From Quillaja saponaria (lineage: Eukaryota; Streptophyta; Magnoliopsida; Fabales; Quillajaceae): DNA of 64,000 nt. How positions within the stretch are numbered: position 1 is the stretch's first letter; the number at the start of each line of letters is the position of its first letter. The position numbers and the translations under genes are program-made. This document shows positions 47,171-59,385 of the stretch, one piece after another. A model generated the notes under the pieces. That model did not search any database. It had not been told where the DNA came from and was given only the letters and a program-made list of their open reading frames with translations. The DNA is taken from NCBI GenBank assembly GCA_029379385.1, contig CM055611.1, forward strand, positions 17,554,062-17,618,061, given 5' to 3'.

Positions 47171-49007
47171 CGGGTGTAATATGACCATATAAAGAATGAC
47201 AGTTGTACCCATCATTATTTTTAATTATAAAAAATACCTAATATTCCTGCATCTACTTTCAAAATTCTCAATAATTTGGTCTATTTCCGTTATATGTATA
47301 CATATATATATATATATACTTTTTGGTTAAAGCTATATTTTTCTTTGACTGCACCTATTTCAAGCATAATTTATATCTAATTTACACCCTACTCATAATA
47401 ATACGATTATATATAGTAATTCCAAACTGATTTTGGATTTTCAATGTGAATATTATAACTCATAATAAAATTATTATCTTCATTAACGGAGTACACATAA
47501 TTATGTGTTAGGATTTTTCTATTTTTTAATAAATTATTATTTTTGAAATCTTCATACTTAAATATTATTTGAGTTATTTGAAATGCGAAAGTAGTGTTCT
47601 AACGTATAACCAAATGATCTAACTTAAGTCAGTTGTACTGTGCTTAATAGTAACTTGAGAATGTTTTGACATTTCTTGTGTCAACCAAGTAAGTTCAACA
47701 ATTTAAAACAAGAGAAACAAAAAAAAAAAAAAAAAAGGATAAGTGGTATTATTTGATTCAGTTATGTGTAAAAGCGTTACGTGTAAAAATTATTTTCAAG
47801 TAGAGTTGTTTGAAAAAATATTGTATAAAAAGTTAAAAAAGTATTTGAATCAGTTAATGTAAAAGTATAGTGAGATAAAAAATTATTTATTTTATTTTAT
47901 TTTCAAAAAATAAATATTGAGTATTAAAATTACTAAGAAGACTAGTTTAACATATATTATAGTTATATTTGTCTAAATAAAATAATTATTAAAATTTATT
48001 TAAGTTTTTCCATTAATTTTTCTATTTGAAAAAGTTTTATTTTCTAGCTTCAGCTTTCAGGACTCTAAAAATCTAAAATATTTTTTCGTATAGCTTAAAA
48101 CATAAAACCTTTATTACTAAACAGTTTTATAAAACAATTTAAATTCAAAAATTATTTTAAAAGTTAAATCAAATAGGAGTAATGACTCGTTCAACTAAGC
48201 TCATTGTTGAAATATTTTTTCATTCTTGATTTTATTTATTTTTAATTTTATTCTTTTTGAGAAAAGATTCTTAATTTTTTTCTTTTTCTTTTTTTATATA
48301 AAACATTCTAAATTTCTTACTCAATGCAATAGTTTATATATCTTTCACCATTAAATAAAATTATGCCTTTGTAGTCAATTGAAAAGTAGGTTTTGTTGTT
48401 TTATACGTGATATAAAGTTTGATAACTAGATTTCTTTTGATGTTTGAGAATATACAAGTAGAGGACTTTGACCATTACTAATTACTAATATCCTACTAAT
48501 TACTATATGATTATTATATGTTGATGGCATGTGATTATGATCACTTACGTTAGTTAAAATTGATCAAATTAATTTTTTACGGAAGTTACAAATTGATTTG
48601 ACTAATTTTAATTAACATGACCATATGAACTTAATAGACTCATATCATCTAATATGTTTTTCCTCTAAACTCAGGCGTAGTTATATTCTATTATCCCGAT
48701 TAATTATAAATAAATAAAAAATCACAATACCTACTCAAAAATATAAATCCAACAAATCAAGAAATATATCACATATTATTAATCGCCAAACTAATCCCTT
48801 TAGATTAGTAAGTTTTCATTCATTCAATAAAATTATGCCTTTGCACACAAATGAAAAGTAAAGTTTGTTGTAATATTTGTGATATCATCTGTATAGACTA
48901 ATTTAAAAATGTTTAGTAACTATATTTCTTTTGAGGTTTGAGAATAAACAATTAGAGGAACTTGACCATAGTTACTAAATTCTTACTAATTGCTATGGCT
49001 ATTGTAT
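47171..49007. other. AT-rich spacer
   Basis: No coding sequence is recognised. It has a TA microsatellite near 47303-47318 and an A18-type tract near 47719-47737. Segments near 48340-48480 and 48820-48990 resemble each other (AATAAAATTATGCCTTTG, GAGAATA-ACAA-TAGAGGA), a diverged local duplication. Confidence 0.45.
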
Positions 49008-50195
49008 TTAGAGTGTGTTTGAAACAAATCTCAAAGAATTCATTCGAAATCATTTTGTAATGTTTGAAATAAATCATATTACTAATAGAATTTAATTAAA
49101 TTATAATATTTGGTTTATAAATATATTAAAAGAATTTAATTCAATTTAAGACTTTTATAACTATACTATAAATTAAATTATAGTTAACTTGTCTAGTTTT
49201 ACCATCACTTTTCCAGATAATTAGACTTGAACCCCTTTATTGGAATTCTCAGAGAGGTGACGTCACAAATTAATAAGCAGTAAAGAGATATGTTTATACC
49301 ACTATTGTAAATAACTTAAATAAAACAGACAACTAAACTTTTTAATAAAGAACAGAGACAAAAATTATTAATGAAAAGGCCTTACTCATAGTTTACTCCA
49401 ACTGCTGCTACTTCATACCCATATTCATTTTGATAATCACAAATAACAATCTATAGCACTTCAAATTTGAAAACTTCATCAAATGAAAAGTATTGAAAAG
49501 AAAAACAATCAAAATGTTCTAATAAGACAGTCACCTTCATGATAATTGATAAGTTTCATCATATCATATTTCCAGCAATTATAGCTTAACATCAAAGAGG
49601 ACAAAAAGTAAATGCTAATTTAGTTTCTATTCTCCAAGTGCGGAGATGTCTTGCTGCGATCTTTCTCTTTTTCACCTTCTTCTTCTTCGAGGCATGCTTA
49701 TTCTTTAATAGAGAAAGGACCTTCTAATGTATACATAGGAAAAACATCCACCAGAATTATCAGTAACAACCTAACAACAAACAATAGCAATTTATTGAAT
49801 TAGTATATAAGCCAATTATGACACACAATCTCTTCTAGATTGCCGGCCCACACCCAAAGAGAGGAATAAAGAGAGGCTGAAGGATTTTGAAAACTAATGG
49901 AAAGTTTTTTAATATTTTATAACAAATATAAAGGAATCCAGTACCACTCAAAAGAAAAGTATCAGTCAAACTTAGTCAATTCTCTACACCCAATTATATG
50001 ACATGATGAGAGTACTGTGATTGTGAATGAACTGTAGACTCTAAACAAACTTGCATTATCAAAGAGATCAATACCCTCGAGATGAACTTCATTACTTGTT
50101 TGCATCTGGTCAATATCTTCAATAGACAACCCATTGTCTCCTTTTTCCCGTCCCTTCATTTTTTCTTTAGCATTTGTAGTTCCTAAACCAGTAAC

Positions 50196-50460
50196 TCAAT
50201 CCTTCTCAAATATATCCCGCGTTAATTCCAAGTTACGAAGCTCTGTACTACATATTACCTTCACATCAGTAGTAACCTATTCAAGTCAAGTTTAAAATAA
50301 GTAGAAGTTACAAACTTAAGGTTTCAAATTTAAAAGTAAATATATTTTAATATATTACCTTTTCAATACCATCCCAAACTCGTGGTTCAGTTTCAATTCT
50401 TTTTGTAATGTTATTCAAAGAAAAACCACTCTTGTTCAAAGTGGCCACTGCGTCCCCCAT
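50196..50460 (-). CDS. Two-exon small ORF inside the Harbinger-like element
   Basis: An ATG at 50458-50460 opens exon 1 (50460-50359, 34 codons, donor AAG-GTAATA). A TTGAATAG acceptor leads to exon 2 (50276-50196, 26 codons and TGA), giving 60 aa in one frame. It contains LNKSGFSLNNITKRIETEPR followed by VWDGIEK. The spacing of SGF, a Lys-rich turn and VWD faintly resembles the Myb/SANT-like second protein of PIF/Harbinger elements, but that is inference. It may equally be the 3' fragment of a captured host gene. Confidence 0.35.
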
Positions 50461-51961
50461 TTAGGTCTACAATGTTGAGTCTATTCACAAATTAAATTAA
50501 GGATAATATCTTTTTGAATATGATTAAAATTAGTGGTGAATACATAATGCTCTACTTATGGTAAACCAAGAATTAAAATATACATGTACCATAAAGTAAG
50601 GACAATAACTTTTACTATGAAAAATTTCAGTCAAGGTTATACTTTCATCAAGTTGTACATAGAAGCGGCCCTCAAGGGTTATGAGTGCTCTCAGAACTTA
50701 GGTAAAAATGATGACTAATAGTCTCACTTGAACAAAGAAAAAAGAATTTCACAGTTTTATTCATTCACATTATGTGATAACATATAAAGAAATTTGGCTA
50801 CTTGCTTTTTAATCAAACTATACTGAGTGTCTCTAAGACCAGTTGCTCTTAAGATATTTACTAGATAGCCAAATGTATTAGGTCTCATTTGTAAAATGTC
50901 ACAAGAGCTTTCCCTTGTTTGTATTCTCCACTTTAATTCTCGGTCTTACATGTTCTCTTTCAGTTCTATGTGGACAAATTAGCTTCTCAATTCAAGTCAA
51001 ATATCGATAAATATGAAGTAAGGTTGCTAATCTACCCACATATGCTACTACAATAACAATGATATTTCAGTTCAAAAATCTCTCATTATCTAGATAATAA
51101 ATAATGATTCTGATTATTGATACTAATATATTCTAAAAAATGAGACACTATAAAAAGACTGAATTTAATATTATATACTTTTTTTTCTTTTACAAATGCC
51201 AATCAGTTTTAGTGATAAAGGAATACAGAGAAAATACTCAAACAAATCTTCCACGGCACTTAACTAGTATAAACATACTTGATTTCATGGAGTCTAACTA
51301 GTAGTGATGTTATAATCTCTGTTGTATCTAGCCAGCTACATTTATTACTATGTCGACTTCTTACTTCTCTTAACCTTTACTTAGCATAACCAATTTTTAA
51401 ATGCATAAAACTGCAGCCTGGCCTTGAAGAGACCAATCTTTCCACATAACATCATTACCAACTTACATATATACATGCTATTAGACACACCAATGCTTTT
51501 TCTTTCACCTTCTAATGACATCCAAAGAAAGAATTAGAATTAAAAATAGGAAGAAAGAAAAAAAATAAAATAATAATCCATGCATGTGAGCCAAGCATAT
51601 ACACCTAATATCAATTTAAATGCAGTGATTGTAGTGAGAATATTAATTACAAACCCAAAAACGATAGGGAATTCTAATGAAGATCCTTTTAACCATTATA
51701 CTATAACAACACCTAATCAGCTTAATTTTCAATTCTTGTCTCATTGAAAATACAAAAACATGATTGTAGAAGATTTACTCATCAATATTCCAGAAGAAAA
51801 AAGAAATCCCAACAAAAATCATAACCAAATTTTTAAATCTACAATCAAAACCAAAGTCTTAACTCAAGAAGTCGAGAGAAGAAGATGATTGAGATTAGAG
51901 CAGTGCAAAGAGAGGATGGTGGAGCACACGATCAAGGAGCATACGGCACAACAACAAAGAG

Positions 51962-52083
51962 GATGCATTTTCTCTTTTTCAATAGGGTAAAAGGAAGATG
52001 ATGTAAAAATTATTAAAAATTGATGCATTTTCTCTTTTTCAATAGGGTAAAAGGAAGATGATGTAAAAATTATTAAAAATTGA
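51962..52083 (+). repeat. Perfect 60-bp tandem duplication
   Basis: The unit starting GATGCATTTTCTCTTTTTC occurs twice back to back, identical over two full periods, and extends two bases into a third. Perfect identity means a very recent event or an assembly artefact. Confidence 0.95.
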
Positions 52084-53021
52084 GATTATATTGGTTAAAT
52101 TAAGTTTTTGGTGAGATAATGAGTTGAATTATCATCAAATCAAACCACTTTTGGCAAGAATTCAACATAAATATTTTTTAATGAGATGTGATTTAAACTG
52201 AATTGAATTCTAATTTAATATTAATTCCAAGCACAAAAATTTAATAGAATGAAATCAATTCTTTCAATATTTGGTTCCAAACATATTCTAAGAAACCAAA
52301 AAATTTGAGAAATTCAATTTATATAGAATTAATTGTATTAAATTTTTGTGTTTGGAATGTATAGTTGACTAGAATAGAATTCATTCTAAATCTCATTTTT
52401 TAATTTTTTTTCACTATTTTGAATTGTTGTTAAATTTGGTCTGATTTACAATGAATTCATTGTAATTGAAGGTTTAAAAACTGTTTAGACAATTATATCC
52501 TAAAATTTACTTCAAATTTACAATAATTGTCTAAGCCACCATGCTTCCCTGCTCCTTCCCCTTTTCTCCCAAAGCTCCACTGCTTTTTCCTAGTCCAAAT
52601 CTTTGTTTCCCCTTTATTCCCATATATTTTCAGCCATTAATTTCAGCCTTTATATTAGTATTTGAGAGTCTAGAAAGTTTATGTTCCTCCATAGCTACAA
52701 AGAGTTCGTTTTGCTTCCGATACTTTGTTGTCCCCTTGTATAATTTTTGATTGCTTTATTCATAAATTTCCCGGCCAAACCATAACAGGGGAGAGAAAAA
52801 GAGGGGCTGTGAGAAATAGGAATATCAAAATAAATATGTAAATTAAAGGATAATAATATAAAAACATTAATGTAAATTGAATTCTGAAATTCATGTTTAT
52901 AATCTAAACTTATCAATACAAAGATTTATTTTGTTTAAATATCAAACAATAATTTAAATTAAATTAAAATCAAATAAAATCAATTAAATTTTTATATAAA
53001 TTTATATCAAACACACTCTTA

Positions 53022-54284
53022 GTCCTCCAAACTATTTAACTTCAATTCTAATATGATTTACTTGAAAGAAGATGGCCAAGATTGATGTTATCCACTGCAA
53101 ATACAACAACTAACAAGGGAATGATCATGAGGATGCCTTTGACATTATGAAAAAGTTAAGGGTAATAATGGCCTATTCAGATGAGACAAGAAAAATATTT
53201 AAAAAGATACGTGGCCCTTGCCCCTAAAGATCCTGAGGGCTAAGGCTTAGGTGCAGACAAAGAGGGGCTAAAACCATGACATATGAATACGTAACATGAT
53301 CGTACATCTTTTAGCACAGCTGCCGTACGTAATAGCAGCATCAGTATTACATTACTCATATACAATAATAGTAGTAGCCTAAGGAGGAAGCCCACCCTTG
53401 AGTCGTTACCCGACTAAGCAGAGCACTAGATCTGACCGAACAGGCAGCATAGCACAACAGAAGAAGCAGCAGCTACCTGTACCCATCTTTTAGAATGATT
53501 TATAATAGTCAGTCGGTATCTTTCTCATCCAGGAATTAATGGTGTATTAATTTGAAAGCCTCACACAAGTCTCTTACTGATCATATATAAATAATATCAT
53601 GACCATGTACATAAGTAATATGGTCAAGGGAGAAGTTTTTAAAATATGGGGAGTGTTCATGGCCTTCTAAAACTTGTAAAAATATTAATATTATAATATA
53701 TAATTAATCCTTAATTTTTTATTTTTCTCTTATTTATTATCATGATCTTTTTTAAAAATAAAAACAGATAATACTTTTATTTTGGAATTAGAATTAAAAC
53801 TTAAAACTAAAGATTAATTGGATAAAATTTTTATTATTTTTTTTTATAACTTATACATTTTTATTATGTATTAGATATTGAGTTATATATATATATATAT
53901 ATATTATAATATTACTTTTATATAAAATTTGAATCAGTTCTTTCAAAAATAAATATTTAATTTTGCCATATGTAAATTTATCAAATATCACTATCACGCC
54001 CATAGATTAAAGTTATTCGTAAAGTTATGGTTGATGCCCTTCGGCTTCTCTCATCAGCCAAAATTCTGCAACAACACCCTAAGGACTTGAACCACCATCA
54101 TTACTTTAACACCATTGTTAGATTGCTACCAAATCTTTTAACTTGCACAATAACCAAAGTGATATTGGTTGAGTAGGACTTATTCCATATGCAGATCTAT
54201 CATGTCTTGCCGACATTTTAATTATTGTCAAATTAATATTATTACGTCTTAATAAATAACACAAGATCATAAGATCACTCACGG
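53022..54284. other. Spacer with one less AT-rich patch
   Basis: Around 53150-53480 the sequence is of mixed composition (GGAGGAAGCCCACCCTTGAG, AGCAGAGCACTAGATCTGAC) but has no open frame and no RNA I recognise. I checked by eye for conserved plant microRNAs and found none. The rest is AT-rich, with TA repeats near 53886-53903. Confidence 0.35.
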
Positions 54285-55105
54285 ATCTACATGTAAGGGT
54301 GTGGGGCAGTTGTCTCAGTAAAATTGTAAAAGTGCCTTTAGTGATAAGAACAAAAATATTTATAAAGAAATTTATTCAATTGACCCTACTGATTTTAAGT
54401 TTTAAATTCTTGCTCCTACTAATTTTTAGATTAAGTTTTTAATCCTTATATATTTTTAACAAAAAAATAAATTAAAAAAATTGTATAATTTTTATTGAAT
54501 TATTTTATACAATATATCAAACTATTTTCAAGATTACTAGTTTAAAAAATAGCATAATTATAATTGCATAATTTTGAAAAATAAAATTCTCATAATATTT
54601 ATTCATGCAAAAAAAAAAAAAAACAAAAACGTGTGCCAAGATAATATTTAGGAATCAAATATAGTAATTTACACATGATTAAAAAAAATTTGAAGTAAGC
54701 CTTTCTCACTATTTATTAGTCTAAGGCTTTACAAAAAAGTGTTTCTAATTTTTGCTTCCTCAGTTGTCTCGTTATTTGATTTAATTAAGTATTATATCTT
54801 AACCCAATTGTTTTAAAAAATAATTTAACAAAAAATCTCAACACCTTTTTGTTTCTAAATCACATCACATCTTGCTTGAGTTACAAAAAAATATTGGACA
54901 GATTTTAATAATAATAAAAAATTATTGTTGCTAGAACTCTTATTAATTATGTTATAATTTTTATTTTTTAAGAAAATTATGTCATTTTAAAATGATAACA
55001 TAAAATAATAAAATATTATGGTATATGTTGTCAAATAATTAGTGTGCGTATATAAAGGAAAAAAAAATATAAAATATTGCCTTTACTAATAAAAGTTTCT
55101 AAATC
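54285..55105. repeat. Diverged dispersed repeat, copy 1
   Basis: It shares ordered landmarks with 62044-62940: GGATCTACAT or AGATCTACAT at the left, TTGACCCTA, TTCTTGCTCCTACT or TTCTTGCCCCTACT, and AAATCCGCCAC or GGATCCGTCAC at the right. No protein. The TGGATCCGCCACTG-type end is common in plant repeats, but I cannot assign a superfamily. Confidence 0.4.
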
Positions 55106-55619
55106 CGCCACAGCATATATAAGAAAAAACTAAAAATATTAACTCAGAATTTCATATCATATATATATTTCTCTAAAAGTCAGAACAAGTAAATGAGACA
55201 TCATCTCATCAACTAAAAAAATATAAATAAATCAAGTAAATGAGTCAAGATCACAATGCACAGTTAAATAACTGTATCATACTCAAATATGATCCTTCAA
55301 AAATATATATGATCATCAGAAAGTTAAATCTTCAAAAGTGAAGAAAACTTGCCTAATTAGCTAAAGATTCAAAAAATATCGTTTGTTAATCCCTGTAAAT
55401 TAGTGTTAAGATTTTGCTAAGTCTTGAAATTCTATTTATAGTAAAATTTTGAAAAAAAGACGTAATCAAAGATTTCTGGTAAACCACCATAAATCTACTT
55501 TACAATCTATCTAACCTTAAATTATTGGTTGATTGCATATTTTCTTGTATGCTCTGTTTTTGAAAGGTTCAAACGAAGAATTTTTTTTTTTTTTTTTAAA
55601 TCAGTTAAACTATTCAGTC
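55106..55619. other. AT-rich spacer
   Basis: No feature recognised apart from a T-tract near 55581-55598. Confidence 0.4.
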
Positions 55620-57480
55620 CTAGTTTGTCATTCTTGGTCAAACAAAATCATCTAGAAAATGAATTACTACCAAGGCATTAACTCGATTTAAGAACCTTTT
55701 GATGAATTTGATATTTGAGATCAAGTTGCCTTCGAGCCAAAACGATATTTCAGAACACCCGTAGCCACTGCCAAAAACCACAAACCGTCGAAAAATACAG
55801 AAAGTTCGTCGAAAAACACCGTCCACCACCGTCTGCCTCTGCCAACCACAAAACGCCACCATTCTTCACCCTAAACCTCTTATTGTTACCATAATCAGAA
55901 CTGTCACTAGTCGATCTACCAGACAGCAAAATATCGACGTTGAAAAACGTCACACTCGCCTTCATGCCTCAGCCTTCTATTAGGTGGGTCACGTCATCCG
56001 TCCTCTCATGCCACGTGGCAAGTCCTTGTCTACCTCATCATCTCTAGGTCATTTGCCACACCAGCATACATCCATGACCGCAAGCCACGTCAACTGGGTG
56101 TTGCATCATCTTCACCACATCATCAAGAACTTACAGCTCATTAGTTGCCATGTTAGCTTAATCTGCCAAGTCATCTTGTTTTGCCACTTTAGCATGTCAA
56201 TCTCTAGCTCTGCCAAACAGTCTTATCTTTGACTTTTTGGTTGACCACTTTCTAGATCAGTTTTTGATGATGTCAGACTGGTTCCATACTGTTTTTGACG
56301 ATTCAGATCTAATTTTGAGAAATATGTTTCCTCTTTTACTTCATATTTTTATTTTAATTAATTTTAGTAGTTGTTTAGCTTTCTAAGAATTTATTTTCGT
56401 TAAGAAAAATAAAATAAAAAATGTCATGGTACCATGATTATTCTTATTGTGCTTATTCAAGTAATGCCAACACATGTAATTCAAGGGTACATTGATTTTC
56501 TTTTATAAGAATTTTTATTTTTTAGCCTTGCATATCCTATCATTATGTTTAATGATGATACTTAATTTAGAATTATTGAAATTCAAGAGAGTATACTTAT
56601 ATACTTACTAAAGTGCACAATTCAGTCCTGATTATCATAAATTCACTGTGTCATATCTTGATAGTCAGCCTCATATCTTTGTAGATCTAGATATTTTTCT
56701 TGGTATATTCCTTAATTATGTTACTCTTCCCGTGTTCAGCTTGTATTGCATATCTAAAAAAGTGGGGTATGGGTATTATTGATTGAGCTTGTAAATGAAT
56801 TGATATATTATCATAGTTGACCAATCAACCTAAACTCAAAGGTGTGATCCCAAGCATATCCAGTCTCAGTGTCATCCAAATCTAAACATCCTGATATCAG
56901 AGTCTGCTAGGGAATTTGCGGAGCGTGATTATAAAAGAAAGTGGATTCCATTTTTGATCTTTTGGGTCTGCCCTTACCACTTACCCATAGGTCAACTACT
57001 ATAGAGTCCAAAAATCAATTATTGGAAAAATCTAAAGAATTACAGGAAATTCAAGCACTAGTTGGCTATTTTCCTCCATAATTCCAAAGTGAAAGTCCGA
57101 TTGATAAGATCACAGTGGTACCAGTTGCTGAAGATCAACATTCAATAACATGAAGCTTTTGATGAATTTTTAAATCTGGAACCAAGGTAGATGAAATGAT
57201 TGAAGCAATTGAAGTTTACTTGCCAAAACCAGAAGTACTTGGTGGCAAAAAGGCTCCAATTGACGCAGAGAATGAAGATGACGAGGTTTCAGTTTCAGAG
57301 TCAATAATTGACATGACATCTTCTCTTATTGTTAAGCCCATCGAGTTTGTCATCCCTCTGAGATTTGTAGAGTTCGTGATCCTAGATGCATGTAGTTCTC
57401 ATTGCTATTTTTTTATCACAAGTATTCAAGATCTCGTTGTAGGATTTTATTTCTGAAGTCTCATTTTCCATCACTTTTGC
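55620..57480 (+). other. Retrotransposon-like debris, unclassified
   Basis: The stretch 55740-56290 is less AT-rich and Pro/His-coding in several frames, with GCCACGTGGCA near 56010 (a G-box-like palindrome). An acidic 86-aa frame lies at 57196-57456 (LPKPEVLGGKKAPIDAENED). The phrase CTTTTGATGAATT followed by GATA and TTTGAGAT occurs at about 55697 and again at about 57688, possibly an old terminal direct repeat. Origin from an LTR element is a guess. Confidence 0.3.
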
Positions 57481-57888
57481 ATCTGATAATGAGTTTTTGA
57501 CAATCAGGGAGAATGATAGGCAACACATATCCACAAGTTAAAATTTATTGAAAAATTAATCTGTGTAATAGGATTTGATTGTCATTATATAATATTAGAA
57601 TTTAGGTTTATTAATTAGTGTTTTATTAGTAATGTGAGAATTAGTATCTAAATTTATTTACAAGTATGTCTTAGAATTTACAAAACTTTTGATGAATTGA
57701 TAATTTGAGATATTGAGTAGTCTTCCCCAAAAATAAGAGCATAGTAGAATATTTTTCCCCAAATATCTCTGAATCCCTCAATCTCATTATCCTATCTACA
57801 TCAAAGAAAAGGTAAGACTCTCCTTCAAAATCCGTAGTTCTGCCAAAGCGATAATGCCTAAATCGACATTGTTTGAGTATCCAAGTAT

Positions 57889-58667
57889 CTAATTTCCCAT
57901 ATCATTTCTTCTAATTTCGCCAGCACCAATTTGATAGGAATTAGTGATATTTGACACATCTGAATTTAATTTAAACCATCCCAGTGGTGGGGGATTCCAA
58001 GAGTCATCCACAATTGTTTGGAAATGGATGAGGGAGGTGCTATCCTTTGTTAGAAAAGAACTCACAAGCTTTAGCATAGATGGATTTTTAGAATTGCTGA
58101 ATTCAATTGTTCGTGATCAATATAAAACTAGAGACTCCAACAAGAATAAGCAAACATAGCATTCCAAGGCATATATGTAAAAGAGATTTTGAATTTAGAG
58201 TATAATTTTTGCAAAGCCACAAATTCAAGTCATAAGAGAAGAAATCATGAAGCTTACTTGGATCCACAAGTACTTGATTGCAAATTGGTTTAATGCATTC
58301 ACTATTTAGAAGGATATGCAAAACATATTCAGTTTTATTAAGCCAAGGAGGACAACTATCATCAAGACTGACTTTCCTCATAAAAAGTAAACTCTCAACA
58401 AGGGAGAGCTTGATTTAGGCAAAGCCAAAGGAAATATTTTGTTCTAAAGTGACTCTTCGTTTTCCAAATCTAACTTACATCAATATCCAAACTAGAAGAT
58501 CCTGCAACAAAGTCGTAGGCAGATCTAAAAGAGAAATAACCATCAGAGGTCATGGGTCCCAGTAAATTGGTTTGGGGAACCAATATCAAGGTTGATGGGA
58601 ATATAAAAATATTAGAAATATTCTTAAAAAATGAAGTAAATCGAATTAAAATATAACATTTCTCCAA
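57889..58667 (-). pseudogene. LINE (non-LTR retrotransposon) 3' end remnant
   Basis: Minus-strand frames carry the C-terminal part of a plant L1-type ORF2 in order. First comes MTSDGYFSFRSAYDFV (start of the zf-RVT region), then CPPWLNKTEYVLHILLNSEC and NLWLCKN (the cysteine/histidine part), then SWNPPPLGWFKLNSDVS and GAGEIRRNDMGN (RNase H-like start, normally W-x-PPP-x-GW-x-K-x-N-x-D and G-A-G-x-x-I-R-x-x-x-G). The blocks lie in different frames and are separated by stops. The reverse transcriptase and endonuclease parts are not seen. Confidence 0.7.
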
Positions 58668-59385
58668 AAATGGGAACTACAGATTCTTAAAGAGAGAAAT
58701 AAAATTTTTTGTTAACACTACAAGAAACTCAAGTTTTTCTATAAAAATGATATAGATTTGAGATTGATCTATTTTAAAAAATAAAATAATAATAATAAGA
58801 TTAAAAAAGCAAGACCTCCGAATTACCAGCAAGAAGAAACGTGGCAATAGTCCCTCACAATTTTTTTGAGAGAGCTTAGAGAGGAAAAAAAATGAAAGAG
58901 AGAATTAGGACCAACGTCTCCGTAATTAAATTTTATTAGTTATGCAACAATGGGTTTGATTGAATTGAAAATGAAAATTGTAAAATTAATTTATCTCTAA
59001 CTCTTTGGAGGCTCTAATATACCAAGAAACCAGTTAGTCGTAGAACAGCTACCACCTGACATAGACAAACTCCCAGTAGAAAAGGAGAAAAAAAAAAAAA
59101 AAAAAAGTTGACATAGACTAACTAGTGGATACAGCTCACTTCATCTTACTTGATTTTTATGTACTATAAGGTATAGAGAGAGCCCTTTGGAGATAACATA
59201 TGAAATCAGAGAAATTATAGATTTCTCTGAATATGTTCAGACATGCACATGATACTTGTAATCTTAGAATTTTCAAATATGGTGCATAATATGTTTTCCA
59301 CCTAAATGTGGAATAACAATTCTTACACTATTCTATAGATTTCATCCGTGAGTGAAACTCTTTATAAAACAGAGATATACTTCTA
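58668..59385. other. Spacer downstream of the unrecognised gene
   Basis: AT-rich, with an A-tract near 59090-59106. It should contain the 3' UTR of the minus-strand gene that ends at 59386. Nothing else recognised. Confidence 0.4.

Larger units (their letters stand above)
49011..53018 (-). mobile_element. PIF/Harbinger-like DNA element, 4.0 kb
   Basis: The ends are a perfect 12-bp inverted repeat, GAGTGTGTTTGA at 49011 and TCAAACACACTC ending at 53018, flanked by TTA on both sides (49008-49010 and 53019-53021). Short GAGTGTGTTTG-type ends with a TTA duplication are diagnostic of PIF/Harbinger/Tourist. A second, imperfect end (TTTGGTTCCAAACATATTC, about 52264-52282) lies inside, so a smaller related element may be nested at the right. 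No DDE transposase was found. Exon-like blocks on the minus strand (50460-50196, perhaps also 49620-49730 and 49961-50159) are the only coding candidates, so it is probably non-autonomous. Confidence 0.75.

Noticed and set aside
52541..52750. 69-aa Phe/Ser/Pro-rich frame inside the Harbinger-like element
   Set aside because: Low-complexity CT-rich sequence next to the element's right end; no family resemblance.
53280..53480. Possible microRNA precursor in the mixed-composition patch
   Set aside because: No match to the conserved plant microRNAs I could recall and no clear hairpin by eye.
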